Source: Palleronia sp. THAF1 (GTDB lineage Bacteria > Pseudomonadota > Alphaproteobacteria > Rhodobacterales > Rhodobacteraceae). From it: 64,000 nt of DNA. The stretch is taken from NCBI RefSeq assembly GCF_009363795.1, contig NZ_CP045420.1, positions 1,531,001-1,595,000 of the forward strand, read 5' to 3'. Position numbers and translations under genes: made by a program. Position 1 is the first letter of the stretch. Every line of letters begins with the position of its first letter. Below are positions 1 to 7,670 of this stretch, one piece after another. The notes under the pieces are model-generated. The model was not told where the DNA came from and searched no databases. It saw nothing but the letters and a program-made list of their open reading frames with translations.

Positions 1-17
1 GGATGTCCAACGACTGA
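1..17 (+). CDS. C-terminal tail of an upstream gene (partial)
   Basis: A reading frame ends in TGA at 15-17, overlapping the ATG of the following cytochrome gene as TGATG, the usual translational coupling in an operon. Only the last four codons (Met-Ser-Asn-Asp) are inside the window, so the product cannot be identified. An upstream cytochrome or dehydrogenase subunit would fit the neighbour, but that is inference. Confidence 0.3.
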
Positions 18-901
18 TGCGCTTCCCGCTTCTGACTTTCGCCGCCATCGCAGCGGCGGGGGCCGCAGTCGGATGGTGGATCACCGCACCCGATCCGCTG
101 ACCGCCGCCGATCTGGATGGCATCACGGGCGATGCGACGCGCGGCGAGGCGCTGTTCGTGCAAGCGGGCTGCGCATCCTGCCACATAGGCCCGGACAGCG
201 ACTCTGGCCTCCTGTCGGGCGGGCAGGCGTTCCAGACAGCTTTCGGCACCTTCTACGCGCCGAACATCTCTCCCGGCTCCGAGGGTACGGGCGACTGGAC
301 AGAAGCCCAGCTGGTCTCGGCCCTGATGCGCGGCGTCGGTCCTGGCGGATACCACCTGTATCCCGCCCTGCCCTACACCAGCTATGAGAACGCCGACCCA
401 CAGGACGTGGCCGACATAGCGGCCCATCTGGCGACGCTCCCGGTCTCGGACCAACCCAGCCAGCCGCACGAGTTGTCGTTCCCGTTCAACATCCGCCGCA
501 CCTTGGGCGCATGGAAGTTTCTTTACGCGGATCGCGGCTGGGTGCTGGACGCGCCCGCGACACCCGAAATCGAGCGGGGCCGCTATCTGGCAGAGGCCCT
601 GTTTCATTGCGGCCAGTGCCATACACCCCGCACCGCGCTTGGCGGCATGGACCGCGAGCGTTGGCTGCAAGGCGGCCCCAATCCCAACGGGCGCGGCGAC
701 ATTCCCGGCATCGCGCCGAATCAGCTCGATTGGTCCGACAAGGACGTCGCCGCCTACCTCAAGACGGGCCTGACGCCCGACTACGACAGCGCGGGCGGAC
801 ACATGGCCGCGGTGGTGCGCAACTTGTCCACGCTGCCGGACAAGGATATCGACGCGATCGTCGCCTACCTGCGCGCGATCCCGGAGACCGCCCAAGAATG
901 A
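17..901 (+). CDS. Diheme cytochrome c, membrane-anchored
   Basis: A 294-aa periplasmic c-type cytochrome that should pass electrons from a dehydrogenase to the respiratory chain. Residues 5-22 form an uncleaved-looking signal anchor. Two heme attachment sites are visible, CASCH at 52-56 and CGQCH at 198-202, each at the start of its own cytochrome c domain. The layout resembles cytochrome subunits of alcohol, aldehyde or gluconate dehydrogenases, but the two-domain length is shorter than the triheme members. The gene overlaps the end of an upstream gene (TGATG) and the start of the next small gene (ATGA), so it is part of an operon that begins outside the window. A PQQ-type sugar dehydrogenase lies about 1.5 kb away on the other strand; a functional link is possible but unproven. 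Confidence 0.85.
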   Translation: MRFPLLTFAAIAAAGAAVGWWITAPDPLTAADLDGITGDATRGEALFVQAGCASCHIGPDSDSGLLSGGQAFQTAFGTFYAPNISPGSEGTGDWTEAQLVSALMRGVGPGGYHLYPALPYTSYENADPQDVADIAAHLATLPVSDQPSQPHELSFPFNIRRTLGAWKFLYADRGWVLDAPATPEIERGRYLAEALFHCGQCHTPRTALGGMDRERWLQGGPNPNGRGDIPGIAPNQLDWSDKDVAAYLKTGLTPDYDSAGGHMAAVVRNLSTLPDKDIDAIVAYLRAIPETAQE

Positions 902-1074
902 CCTTCCGCTGGCTGCTGCGTGCGAAACGCTGGGCGCAAAACCCGCCCTCTGCCGGGATGGTGAAGTTCGTGCTTGCGATCATCGCCGTCTGCATCGCGC
1001 TTTACCTGTATGATCTGGCTTACGGCTGGCCCGAATGGCTGACGGTGGACCAGCGGATGCGCGCCCCGCGCTGA
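898..1074 (+). CDS. Small single-pass membrane protein, 58 aa
   Basis: The ATG at 898 overlaps the stop of the cytochrome gene (ATGA), which sets the start and indicates coupled translation. The product has a basic N-terminus (RWLLRAKRW), one hydrophobic segment at about residues 22-42 (MVKFVLAIIAVCIALYLYDL) and a short polar tail, so it should span the inner membrane once with its N-terminus inside. No family was recognised. Its place behind a membrane-anchored diheme cytochrome suggests an accessory or assembly role in that complex, which is inference from context. Confidence 0.7.
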   Translation: MTFRWLLRAKRWAQNPPSAGMVKFVLAIIAVCIALYLYDLAYGWPEWLTVDQRMRAPR

Positions 1075-1089
1075 TTTTTCGGGCACTGC

Positions 1090-1258
1090 GTGAAGGAAAA
1101 CACTTGCGTAAATCCCGATCCGGCCCCATATCGCCGCCCAAGACGCCAACGCACGCGCCTCTGGTTCTGTCGGACCCGATCCGCCTCATGTAGCGACGGT
1201 AACGTCTCCAGTAGAACTTTGGGTGGTCTTCGGGCCCCCGGTCCCATCGGAGATGACA
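1090..1258 (+). promoter_or_regulatory. Structured 5' leader of the ornithine decarboxylase gene (speF-type motif candidate)
   Basis: About 170 bases separate the preceding stop from the decarboxylase start. The leader contains a perfect 4-bp stem closed by a GNRA-type tetraloop, GACG-GTAA-CGTC at 1195-1206, then a GC-rich stretch (CGGGCCCCCG around 1231-1240) leading to the ribosome binding site GGAG at 1249-1252. Alphaproteobacterial ornithine decarboxylase genes are known to carry a conserved RNA element (the speF motif of Rfam). The match here is by position, length and visible hairpins only; a covariance-model search was not possible. Confidence 0.45.
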
Positions 1259-2422
1259 ATGAATTTCCAATCAACCGACGCCGTCGGCCGTATCTCTGCC
1301 CCCTCTCTGGAAGAGGTCGTGGCGACGCATCACTTCGAACAGCCGACGCTGGTGCTGGACACGTCCATCGTGGCCGCGAACTTCCGCGCGCTGGATGCCG
1401 GTCTGGGCGACGCCGTGATCCACTACGCCGTGAAGGCCAACCCGGCCCCCCAGATCATCGAGACTCTGGTCGAAGAAGGCGCAGGCTTCGACGCCGCATC
1501 GCGCGGTGAGATCGAACTGTGCCTGTCGATGGGCGCGCGACCCGACCACATCTCTTTCGGCAACACGATCAAGAAAGAACGGGACATCGCCTACGCCCAC
1601 CGGGTCGGCATCACCCTGTTCGCCGCCGACGCCGAGGAAGAGCTGGAGAAGATCGCCCGCAACGCCCCCGGCGCGCGCGTCTACATCCGCATCATCACAG
1701 AGCCCAACGGTGCCGACTGGCCGCTGACCCGCAAGTTCGGCTGCGCGCCAGAGCGGGCCGAAGCGCTGCTGTCCTACGCTTCCGAACTGGGGCTGGACCC
1801 GGTTGGCCTGTCGTTCCACGTCGGTTCGCAGACCCGTTTCGCCTCGCAATGGACGCACACGCTGGGTCAGGTCGCCGCCGTATGGCACAACGCCCGCGCG
1901 GCTGGACATGACCTGCGCCTGCTCAACATCGGCGGCGGCTTCCCCGCCTTCCATGGCGAAGATATCGACGCCCCCACCGACTATGCGTCCGCCGTACGCG
2001 CGCAGGTTCGCGATCTGTTCGGCAACGTCGAGACTTTGATGGCCGAACCGGGCCGCAGCCTCGTCGCCGACGCAGGCATGATCGCGGCAGAGGTCGTTCT
2101 GGTGTCCCGCAAGTCCGAAACGGACCTGCACCGCTGGGTCTACCTCGACATCGGCCGCTTCTCTGGCTTGGCCGAGACCGAGGGAGAGGCGATCCGCTAC
2201 CAGTTGCAAACTTGGCGCGATGGCGAAGAGACCGGCCCCTGCATCCTTGCTGGTCCTTCGTGTGACAGCGTCGACGTGCTGTATGAAAAGCGTCCCGTCC
2301 AACTGCCGCTATCTTTGCGCGCGGGCGACCGGATCGTCATCCGCAACTGCGGCGCCTACACCTCGACCTACGCATCGGTCGGCTTCAACGGCTTCCCGCC
2401 GCTAGACGTCATGGTGATCTGA
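1259..2422 (+). CDS. Class III (alanine-racemase fold) ornithine/lysine decarboxylase
   Basis: PLP-dependent decarboxylase of 387 aa that makes putrescine (or cadaverine) from ornithine (or lysine) in the cytoplasm. The PLP lysine lies in HYAVKANP (K59), the glycine loop in NIGGGFPAFH, and the active-site cysteine motif in SCDSVDVLYE. These are hallmarks of the eukaryote-like ODC family found in alphaproteobacteria. Two in-frame ATGs (1253 and 1259) lie near GGAG at 1249-1252; 1259 has the better spacing. An earlier in-frame start at 1223 would sit inside the leader and is less likely. The gene is preceded by a structured leader, suggesting polyamine feedback. speD and speE follow 5 kb downstream. 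Substrate preference between ornithine and lysine cannot be read from the sequence. Confidence 0.9.
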   Translation: MNFQSTDAVGRISAPSLEEVVATHHFEQPTLVLDTSIVAANFRALDAGLGDAVIHYAVKANPAPQIIETLVEEGAGFDAASRGEIELCLSMGARPDHISFGNTIKKERDIAYAHRVGITLFAADAEEELEKIARNAPGARVYIRIITEPNGADWPLTRKFGCAPERAEALLSYASELGLDPVGLSFHVGSQTRFASQWTHTLGQVAAVWHNARAAGHDLRLLNIGGGFPAFHGEDIDAPTDYASAVRAQVRDLFGNVETLMAEPGRSLVADAGMIAAEVVLVSRKSETDLHRWVYLDIGRFSGLAETEGEAIRYQLQTWRDGEETGPCILAGPSCDSVDVLYEKRPVQLPLSLRAGDRIVIRNCGAYTSTYASVGFNGFPPLDVMVI

Positions 2423-2440
2423 TCCTGTAGCGGGTCGGCC

Positions 2441-3706
2441 CTAGCGGCTGACCCGCCAGATCGTGTTGCCCACGTCATCCGCCACCAAAAGCGCTCCGTC
2501 CGGTGCGACCTCTACGCCCACGGGCCGCCCATAGGCGTTGCCCTCCGCGTCCAGAAAACCCGAAAGCACCGTTTGCGGCTTGCCAGACGGCATTGCGCCA
2601 CTGAACGGCACGAAGACCACCTCGTAGCCAGATGCAGGGACGCGGTTCCATGATCCGTGCAGGCCTACGTAAGCCCCCTGCCCATGGCCCAGCTGCGCGC
2701 CATCGGCAAAGGTCAGCCCCAGCGGTGCCACATGCGCACCCAAGGCGTAGTCCGGTCTCAGCGCTTCGCCCTCTGGCCGTGTGCCTTGATCCACGCGCGG
2801 ATCGGGCGCACCGCCCCAGTAGACATGGGGCCAACCGTACCAATCCCCGTCGCGCACGCGGGTCAGGTAATCGGGCACCAGATTATCGCCCAACTCATCG
2901 CGCTCGTTCACGACCGCCCAAATCATGCCCGTGCCCGGATGCACGTCCATCCCCACGGGGTTGCGGATACCCGTCGCGTATTCCCGCACCGCACCCGTCG
3001 CCGGATCGACCTGCAGCACCGCTGCGCGCATCTCTTCCGCCGCCAAACCGTTCTCGCCGTGGTCGCTGTCCGCACCGACCGAGACGTACAGCTTGCCTTG
3101 ATGCGCCAGCAGCCCCTTGGTCCAGTGCCGATTGGTGCCCTCGGCTGGCAGATCGGCCACATGTTCTGGCGTGCCCACTTCCGTCTGGCCCGCCGCAAAA
3201 GGCACGCGCACCAGCCCATCGGTGTTTGCCACGTAAAGATAACCATCCATCAGGGCCATGCCGAAGGGGCTGGTCAGGTCGTCCAGCAGGATCGTCCGCC
3301 CTTCGGCCACGCCATCCCCGTCCGCGTCGCGCAGCAGGCTGATGCGATCGGCAGAGGGCACCCGCGCCCCCGCGCGCCCCATCACCAGACCTTCGACGAA
3401 ACTGCGCAGCCCCTTCGGCCCGCTATCCTGCTTGTTTGCCTCTGCCACCAGCACATCGCCGTTGGGCAGAACATGCATCCAACGCGGATGGTCGAGGCCG
3501 GTGTGGAACGCCTGCACCGTCAGCCCCTCTGCCGCCACCGGTGCAGCCCCTTTCGGCCAGCCCTTCGCAGGGGCGATGTTCACCGTGGGCAAAAGCGTCT
3601 GGCGCGGTGCCGGAAGTTCAGGCGTCGCCCCTTGTGTCGTCGACAGGGACGGCGTGTCCCGCTCACCGCAGGACAGAAGAAGGGCGCAGATCAGAAGGTA
3701 CCTCAT
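2441..3706 (-). CDS. PQQ-type glucose/sorbosone dehydrogenase-like lipoprotein
   Basis: A 421-aa six-bladed beta-propeller protein of the GSDH family (soluble glucose or L-sorbosone dehydrogenases). It begins with a lipoprotein signal (lipobox LLSC at about residues 10-13), so it should be anchored to a membrane from the periplasmic side. Recognisable blades include HPRWMHVLPNGDVLVAE, TGIRNPVGMDVHPGTG, an ERDELGDNLVPDY segment and the C-terminal GRPVGVEVAPDGALLVADD repeat. Oxidation of a sugar with transfer of electrons to a cytochrome would be the family role; many members have no proven substrate. It converges on the decarboxylase gene with 18 bases between the stops. The start was chosen because it gives a complete signal peptide. 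Confidence 0.82.
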   Translation of the reverse strand: MRYLLICALLLSCGERDTPSLSTTQGATPELPAPRQTLLPTVNIAPAKGWPKGAAPVAAEGLTVQAFHTGLDHPRWMHVLPNGDVLVAEANKQDSGPKGLRSFVEGLVMGRAGARVPSADRISLLRDADGDGVAEGRTILLDDLTSPFGMALMDGYLYVANTDGLVRVPFAAGQTEVGTPEHVADLPAEGTNRHWTKGLLAHQGKLYVSVGADSDHGENGLAAEEMRAAVLQVDPATGAVREYATGIRNPVGMDVHPGTGMIWAVVNERDELGDNLVPDYLTRVRDGDWYGWPHVYWGGAPDPRVDQGTRPEGEALRPDYALGAHVAPLGLTFADGAQLGHGQGAYVGLHGSWNRVPASGYEVVFVPFSGAMPSGKPQTVLSGFLDAEGNAYGRPVGVEVAPDGALLVADDVGNTIWRVSR

Positions 3707-4007
3707 ACCAGCAGGCTAGACCGCGACGACGGGCAGAGGAAGAGGCAACACCTTTGCAAGATAGCAGAGCACTTCGCCCGCAGAAGGGACCAGTGCTGGA
3801 GGTCCTCTTGCGGCGCGGTGACTCGCAAGATCGGCACGCAGTGGAAGGCGCACGGGCGCGGTTGAAGTCCCCGCCGCATGGCCGCCTTACGCCATCGTGG
3901 CCGCCTTCATGACGACAACCGCGCTGTCCGTGCTTGCCGGACTGCCGATGCGAGAGAGGCCATGACCCAGGAAACACCTGTGCCAACAACCGCCGAGGAG
4001 AACAGCA
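3707..4007. other. Gene-poor stretch with a possible coding remnant
   Basis: No intact gene was found between the dehydrogenase start and the broken acetyltransferase. On the plus strand a short open stretch (3822-3965) reads as a hydrophobic C-terminal-like segment containing PYAIVAAFMTTTALSVLAGL and a TGA at 3963-3965. It resembles the last helix of a transporter, but there is no start or upstream part. It may be decayed DNA like the adjacent pseudogene. The region should also contain the promoter of the minus-strand dehydrogenase; no clear promoter motif was picked out. Confidence 0.35.
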
Positions 4008-4559
4008 TTATGCGGCGTCGAGAATATCTTGGATACGGTCCAGAGTTTCTGGCGTCGGTTCGCCCGACAGCAGCGGTGCAATCAGGCGGATCGTCTCGAT
4101 GTCGCGGGTCCACCATTCCATGGCACAGAGACGCGCCGTGATCTCTGGCTAGAACCGGTCGCGTATCTTGCGCGCAGGGTTGCCAGCCCAACCCTCGAAG
4201 GGGCCAACATCGCGCGTCACCGTTGCATTGCCGCCGATTACCGCACCATCGCCGGTGGCGACACCAGAAAAGATTGTCACGTTGGACGCGATCCAGACGT
4301 CAGAGCCGATGGTAACGCCACCGCGGGTCGTCGGGTGTCCGACGATGCCGGTTCCGCCCAGTTCCTCTGCGAAAATGTGGCCGAACGGAAAGGTCGTGAT
4401 CCAGTCCGTGCGATGTCCGCCGCCAAGGAACACCGTCAGACCTTTGGCGACCGAGCAGAAATCACCGATCCGCAGATTGGCGCTTTCTTTCCACTGGCGG
4501 ACGGTCATCCGGTCGTGGCCGTAGGTGAACCGACCGACCGCGACCGAAGAACGTTCCAC
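4008..4559 (-). pseudogene. CatB-like hexapeptide acetyltransferase interrupted by an in-frame amber codon
   Basis: The first 136 codons encode a left-handed beta-helix acetyltransferase: VGRFTYG at the start, GGGHRTDW with a catalytic-type histidine, the coil repeats IGSDVWIASNV and GAVIGGNATV, and the ending WAGNPARKIRDRF. A TAG at 4149-4151 then stops translation. The same frame continues without further stops to a TAA at 4008-4010, and the extra 46 codons read as the expected family tail (PEITARLCAMEWW, then TPETLDRIQDILDAA). The full protein would be about 183 aa, normal for the family. The only start seen is GTG at 4557-4559. Either the gene is dead or a trimmed protein is made; amber suppression is unlikely but not excluded. 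Confidence 0.8.
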
Positions 4560-4658
4560 CGTCCAGCCTGCGCCGTCAGCGCCTTTTAGGGATGTCGCCT
4601 CCCCGCTTGGATCTCCGCCGAAACATCGCGTTGCGTCACGCTCTTAACACAGCAGGCG

Positions 4659-4697
4659 AAAAAAAGGGCGGCGCGCAAGTCCTGCGGGCCGCCCTTT
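4659..4697 (-). terminator. Rho-independent terminator of rplM-rpsI
   Basis: Read on the minus strand, GGGCGGC pairs with GCCGCCC across a short loop and is followed by a run of T (the A tract at 4659-4665 on the plus strand). It lies directly after the rpsI stop and closes the ribosomal protein operon. Confidence 0.8.
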
Positions 4698-4717
4698 CGG
4701 GATCGTAAGATCGCGCC

Positions 4718-5221
4718 TTAACGCTTCGAGAACTGGAAGCTACGGCGAGCCTTGGCCTTACCGTACTTCTTACGCTCGACCACGCGGCTGTCGCGGGTCA
4801 GGAAGCCAGCGGCTTTCAGAGCACCGCGCAGGGACGGATCGTACAGCTGCAAAGCCTTGGAGATGCCGTGCTTCACAGCACCGGCCTGACCGGACAGACC
4901 GCCGCCCTTGACGGTGGCCTGCACGTCGAACTGGCCTTCCACATCGGCGATCTGGAACGGCTGGCGCAGGATCATCTGCAGCACCGGGCGCGCGAAATAC
5001 TTGGTGTAGTCGATGAACTCGCCCTTGTTGTTACGGATCAGGAACTTGCCGGTACCCGGCTTGATCCAAACGCGCGCAACGGCGTCCTTGCGCTTGCCCG
5101 TGGCGTAGGCGCGACCGAATTCGTCGCGCACCGGCTCACGGGGGGCTTCCATCTCGACCTCGGCAGAGGTGCCCGAGACGGCCTGGTTCAGCTCTTCCAG
5201 AGAGGTAACTTGCTCGGCCAT
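4718..5221 (-). CDS. rpsI: 30S ribosomal protein S9
   Basis: S9 sits in the small-subunit head and reaches its C-terminal tail toward the P-site tRNA. The 167-aa product has an N-terminal extension of about 35 acidic residues followed by the S9 core ([18 protein letters not shown], then [19 protein letters not shown]) and ends in the canonical tail SFQFSKR. The N-terminal extension is usual in alphaproteobacteria. The ATG overlaps the rplM stop (TAATG), the standard rplM-rpsI coupling, and a strong terminator follows. Confidence 0.98.
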   Translation of the reverse strand: MAEQVTSLEELNQAVSGTSAEVEMEAPREPVRDEFGRAYATGKRKDAVARVWIKPGTGKFLIRNNKGEFIDYTKYFARPVLQMILRQPFQIADVEGQFDVQATVKGGGLSGQAGAVKHGISKALQLYDPSLRGALKAAGFLTRDSRVVERKKYGKAKARRSFQFSKR

Positions 5222-5685
5222 TACTTGGACTCCCGCGTGTTTTTCTTGTTCATCGCCTTCACGTCCAGCACTTCGGGCGACTGCGCCTCATGCGGGTGCT
5301 CGGCCGACGCATAGACGCGCAGATTGGTCATCTGCTGACGCGACAGCGAACCGCCGGGCAGCATGCGCTTGACGGCCTGCATGACCACACGCTCGGGGTA
5401 CTTGCCCTCAAGGATGGCGCCGGTGGTGCGGGACTTGATGCCGCCCGGATAACCGGTGTGCCAGTAGTTCGGCTTGTCGCGCTTCTTGCCCGTCAGCTGC
5501 ACCTTGTCGGCGTTGATGACGATCACGTTGTCGCCCATGTCCATGGACGGCGTGAAGGAGGGCTTGTGCTTGCCGCGCAAGCGCATGGCGATGATCGAGG
5601 CAAGACGACCCAGAACGACGCCCTCGGCGTCGATCAGGATCCACTTCTTGTCGATATCCGCCGGGGTAGCGGTAAAGGTTTTCAT
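5221..5685 (-). CDS. rplM: 50S ribosomal protein L13
   Basis: L13 is an early assembly protein of the large subunit. The 154-aa product shows [16 protein letters not shown] near the N-terminus, the core [18 protein letters not shown], and [12 protein letters not shown]. Its stop overlaps the rpsI start by one base. A ribosome binding site (GGAAGAGCC) precedes the ATG. The promoter should lie between 5686 and 5807. Confidence 0.98.
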   Translation of the reverse strand: MKTFTATPADIDKKWILIDAEGVVLGRLASIIAMRLRGKHKPSFTPSMDMGDNVIVINADKVQLTGKKRDKPNYWHTGYPGGIKSRTTGAILEGKYPERVVMQAVKRMLPGGSLSRQQMTNLRVYASAEHPHEAQSPEVLDVKAMNKKNTRESK

Positions 5686-5807
5686 GGCTCTTCCTGTTCG
5701 TTCACGGGAAACGCCACGCGCCCCCGGTCAATTCGGATGGACGGGTTCTAACCATTGGGGCAGCGCAGTCAATGCCCGACCTCACACAAATAACACACGA
5801 AAACAGC

Positions 5808-5834
5808 ACCTTACGAATAAGGTATCTTGATACC
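5808..5834 (-). terminator. Two overlapping hairpins after the MocR gene
   Basis: ACCTTA-CGAA-TAAGGT (5808-5823) is a perfect 6-bp stem. On the minus strand its loop reads TTCG and it is followed by GCTGTTTTCG, so it can act as a terminator for the regulator gene. A second perfect palindrome, GGTATC-TT-GATACC (5821-5834), shares the bases GGT, so the two hairpins cannot form at once. Confidence 0.45.
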
Positions 5835-5841
5835 CCATAAA

Positions 5842-7245
5842 TCACACCTCGATCACCTCTGTCGGGTTGTCCAATAGCACACGCAACCGCTGCATGGCCT
5901 GCGCAAAGACGGGTAGCGGGACCTGTCCGTTGATCGCCATGCGCACCGCGTGGGGGGCGGCCGCATCGCGCAGAACGAAGTCCTCGGCAGAGCGCATCTG
6001 CACGCCGACCGCTTCTGCCTCGCGCACAAAAGCCGCCGCGCGCCAGCCCTGCGGCAGCGTCAGCCACAGGAACGGAACGTCGGGCCGCCATGCCAGATCG
6101 TAGCCGCCAAGGATGTTCACTGCTTCCCGAACGTAGTCGCCCACGGCCAACCGCAAGCGGTCCATCAGGGCGTAGGTCTCATCGCGGCTCAGGATATCCT
6201 CGGCCACATCGGCCAAGGGACGCGCCAGCCCGAAAAACCCGTACTCCGCCGCGCGCCGCAACGCGGTGCGATGCGCTTGCGGCGCCACCGCGAAGCCGAT
6301 GCGCAACGCGGGTGTCAGTGCCTTCGACAAGGACGACACGTGCCACCCCAGCTCTGGCAAAAGCGCGCGGTAGGTCGGGCCGGTGGGCTGGCCAAGGCGG
6401 TAGCAGTCATCCTCCAGCACATGGATGCCGCGGGCGGCGGCGACGCGGGCGATCTGTTCCCGTCGGTCGGTCGGGGTGACGATCCCCGTGGGGTTGTGGA
6501 TCTCGGGGCTGGTGCAAAGCACCTGGATCTCGTGCCGCCGCGCGATCTGGTCGAGCGCATCGGGGATGATCCCCTGCGCGTCCATCGGCACACCCGTCAC
6601 GTCCGCCCGCAGCAGCTGCGCGGCACGACGGAAACCGGGATAAGACAGCTCTTCCACCGCGACCTGCGGCGCGCGGCCTTTCAAAACAGCCTGTAGCACA
6701 AGCGAGATGCCGGACTGCCCGCCGTGGGTCAGAACGATGTCCTGCTCGTCCAGCGTCCCCATGATCGTCCCACCCAACCAACGCAACACCGCACGACGCG
6801 CGGGCGCGAAGGCCTTGGACGTGGGGTAGTCCAAAAGATGCGCGGGGGGCCGCATCGCCAACCGCCCGAAGGCGGCATGCAGATAGGCCACCTGCCCCAG
6901 ATCCGGAAGACGCGGAGACACAAGGCTGATACGACCATCTGCCTCTGTATCGTCCGGCACCCAAGGAGACGGGCCGAATGTCGGCAGGCCGGTGACTTTG
7001 GGATCGGCCACGAAAGTGCCGCGCCCGACCTCGGCCCGCAGTATGCCTGCATCGGTCAGCGTCGTGTAGGCCCGCGCAACGGTGCCGGGCGTGATACCAA
7101 GCTGCCACGCAAGCTCCCGCACCGGCGGCAAGCGCGTGCCGGGCAACAAGGCACCCGACGCGATCCGGTCCCGGATCAGCTCGGACAGCCGCATATATTT
7201 CGGACCGGTGCCGGTCAGCCCTTCAGGAAATATTGTATCGGTCAC
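5842..7245 (-). CDS. MocR-family transcriptional regulator (GntR helix-turn-helix fused to aminotransferase fold)
   Basis: A 467-aa DNA-binding regulator that should sense PLP, an amine or an amino acid. Residues about 15-80 form a GntR-type winged helix (MRLSELIRDRIASG, then LPPVRELAWQLGITPGTVAR). The rest is a class I aminotransferase-like domain with the PLP lysine in SLSKALTPALRIGF and a typical EDDCYRLG segment. MocR proteins often control the divergent gene next to them; here that is a DUF1127 gene, with several GTATCGTATCA-type repeats in between. One partial repeat copy also lies in front of speD. PdxR-like or taurine/GABA-type regulation are alternatives; the effector cannot be read from the sequence. 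Confidence 0.88.
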   Translation of the reverse strand: MTDTIFPEGLTGTGPKYMRLSELIRDRIASGALLPGTRLPPVRELAWQLGITPGTVARAYTTLTDAGILRAEVGRGTFVADPKVTGLPTFGPSPWVPDDTEADGRISLVSPRLPDLGQVAYLHAAFGRLAMRPPAHLLDYPTSKAFAPARRAVLRWLGGTIMGTLDEQDIVLTHGGQSGISLVLQAVLKGRAPQVAVEELSYPGFRRAAQLLRADVTGVPMDAQGIIPDALDQIARRHEIQVLCTSPEIHNPTGIVTPTDRREQIARVAAARGIHVLEDDCYRLGQPTGPTYRALLPELGWHVSSLSKALTPALRIGFAVAPQAHRTALRRAAEYGFFGLARPLADVAEDILSRDETYALMDRLRLAVGDYVREAVNILGGYDLAWRPDVPFLWLTLPQGWRAAAFVREAEAVGVQMRSAEDFVLRDAAAPHAVRMAINGQVPLPVFAQAMQRLRVLLDNPTEVIEV

Positions 7246-7273
7246 AATTGAACACTTTCACCAGAGCCTACGC

Positions 7274-7317
7274 GTATCGTATCAATACTGTATCGTATCA
7301 CGATATTGTATCAATAC
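7274..7317. promoter_or_regulatory. Repeated operator-like motif between the MocR and DUF1127 genes
   Basis: GTATCGTATCA occurs twice as a direct repeat, at 7274-7284 and 7290-7300, 16 bases apart. GTATCAATAC occurs at 7279-7288 and 7308-7317, and GTATCG again at 7235-7240 within the first codons of the regulator. MocR proteins are known to bind direct repeats in such divergent regions, so this is the likely autoregulatory site. Confidence 0.6.
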
Positions 7318-7337
7318 AAAACGAACGGAGCGGAGCC

Positions 7338-7568
7338 ATGGCCTCTGACGCATTCACCTTCCCGGCGCACCCGAACACGAACGGGACCATCCCGACAATC
7401 GTGCGCCGAAAGGGCGTGCCGTGGCCGATCTCTACCCTTATCCTGTGGCAAGAGCGGGTTCGGATGCGCGACCAATTGCGCACCAGCCCCCCAGAATTGC
7501 TGGACGATATGGGGTTGGACGCGCAGATGGTTCGCCTTGAGTGCAGCATGCCGTTCTGGCGCGCCTGA
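7338..7568 (+). CDS. DUF1127 domain small protein
   Basis: A 76-aa protein whose C-terminal half has the DUF1127 pattern: RVRMRDQLRTSPPELLDDMGLDA, close to the usual arginine-rich helix followed by L-x-D-x-G-L. These short proteins are common in alphaproteobacteria and some act in RNA metabolism or phosphate and stress responses. The N-terminal half is a proline-rich polar stretch. ATG at 7338 is preceded by GGAGCGGAG, a good ribosome binding site. It is transcribed away from the MocR gene and is probably its target. Confidence 0.75.
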   Translation: MASDAFTFPAHPNTNGTIPTIVRRKGVPWPISTLILWQERVRMRDQLRTSPPELLDDMGLDAQMVRLECSMPFWRA

Positions 7569-7596
7569 CTTTTTTCCGATTTTTTCCTTGCGCGGG

Positions 7597-7620
7597 GGGG
7601 CACCTGCAATTAGGTGCCCC
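7597..7620 (+). promoter_or_regulatory. Strong hairpin in the speD leader
   Basis: GGGGCACCT (7597-7605) pairs perfectly with AGGTGCCCC (7612-7620) over the loop GCAATT. Only two T follow, so it is a poor terminator by itself. It may protect or end the DUF1127 transcript or be part of the speD leader. Confidence 0.45.
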
Positions 7621-7661
7621 TTCACGACACGACGGGGACGATCCCAACTTCAGGCGACGCT

Positions 7662-7670
7662 ATACGATAC
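7662..7670 (-). promoter_or_regulatory. Isolated copy of the MocR-type repeat upstream of speD
   Basis: ATACGATAC is the reverse complement of GTATCGTAT, the core of the direct repeats 370 bases upstream. It lies 59 bases before the speD start, a plausible regulatory distance. A nine-base match can arise by chance, so the link is tentative. Confidence 0.3.

Noticed and set aside
1090-1509. Possible leader peptide starting at GTG 1090 and running into the decarboxylase gene
   Set aside because: It overlaps 250 bases of the decarboxylase in another frame and lacks a ribosome binding site; a structured RNA leader explains the region better.
2657-3865. Plus-strand open frame (402 codons) opposite the PQQ-type dehydrogenase
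   Set aside because: The minus-strand protein has a lipobox and beta-propeller motifs; the antisense product has no recognisable features.
4149-4559. Treating the acetyltransferase as an intact 136-aa gene
   Set aside because: The family tail continues in frame after the TAG, so the stop is internal to the normal protein.
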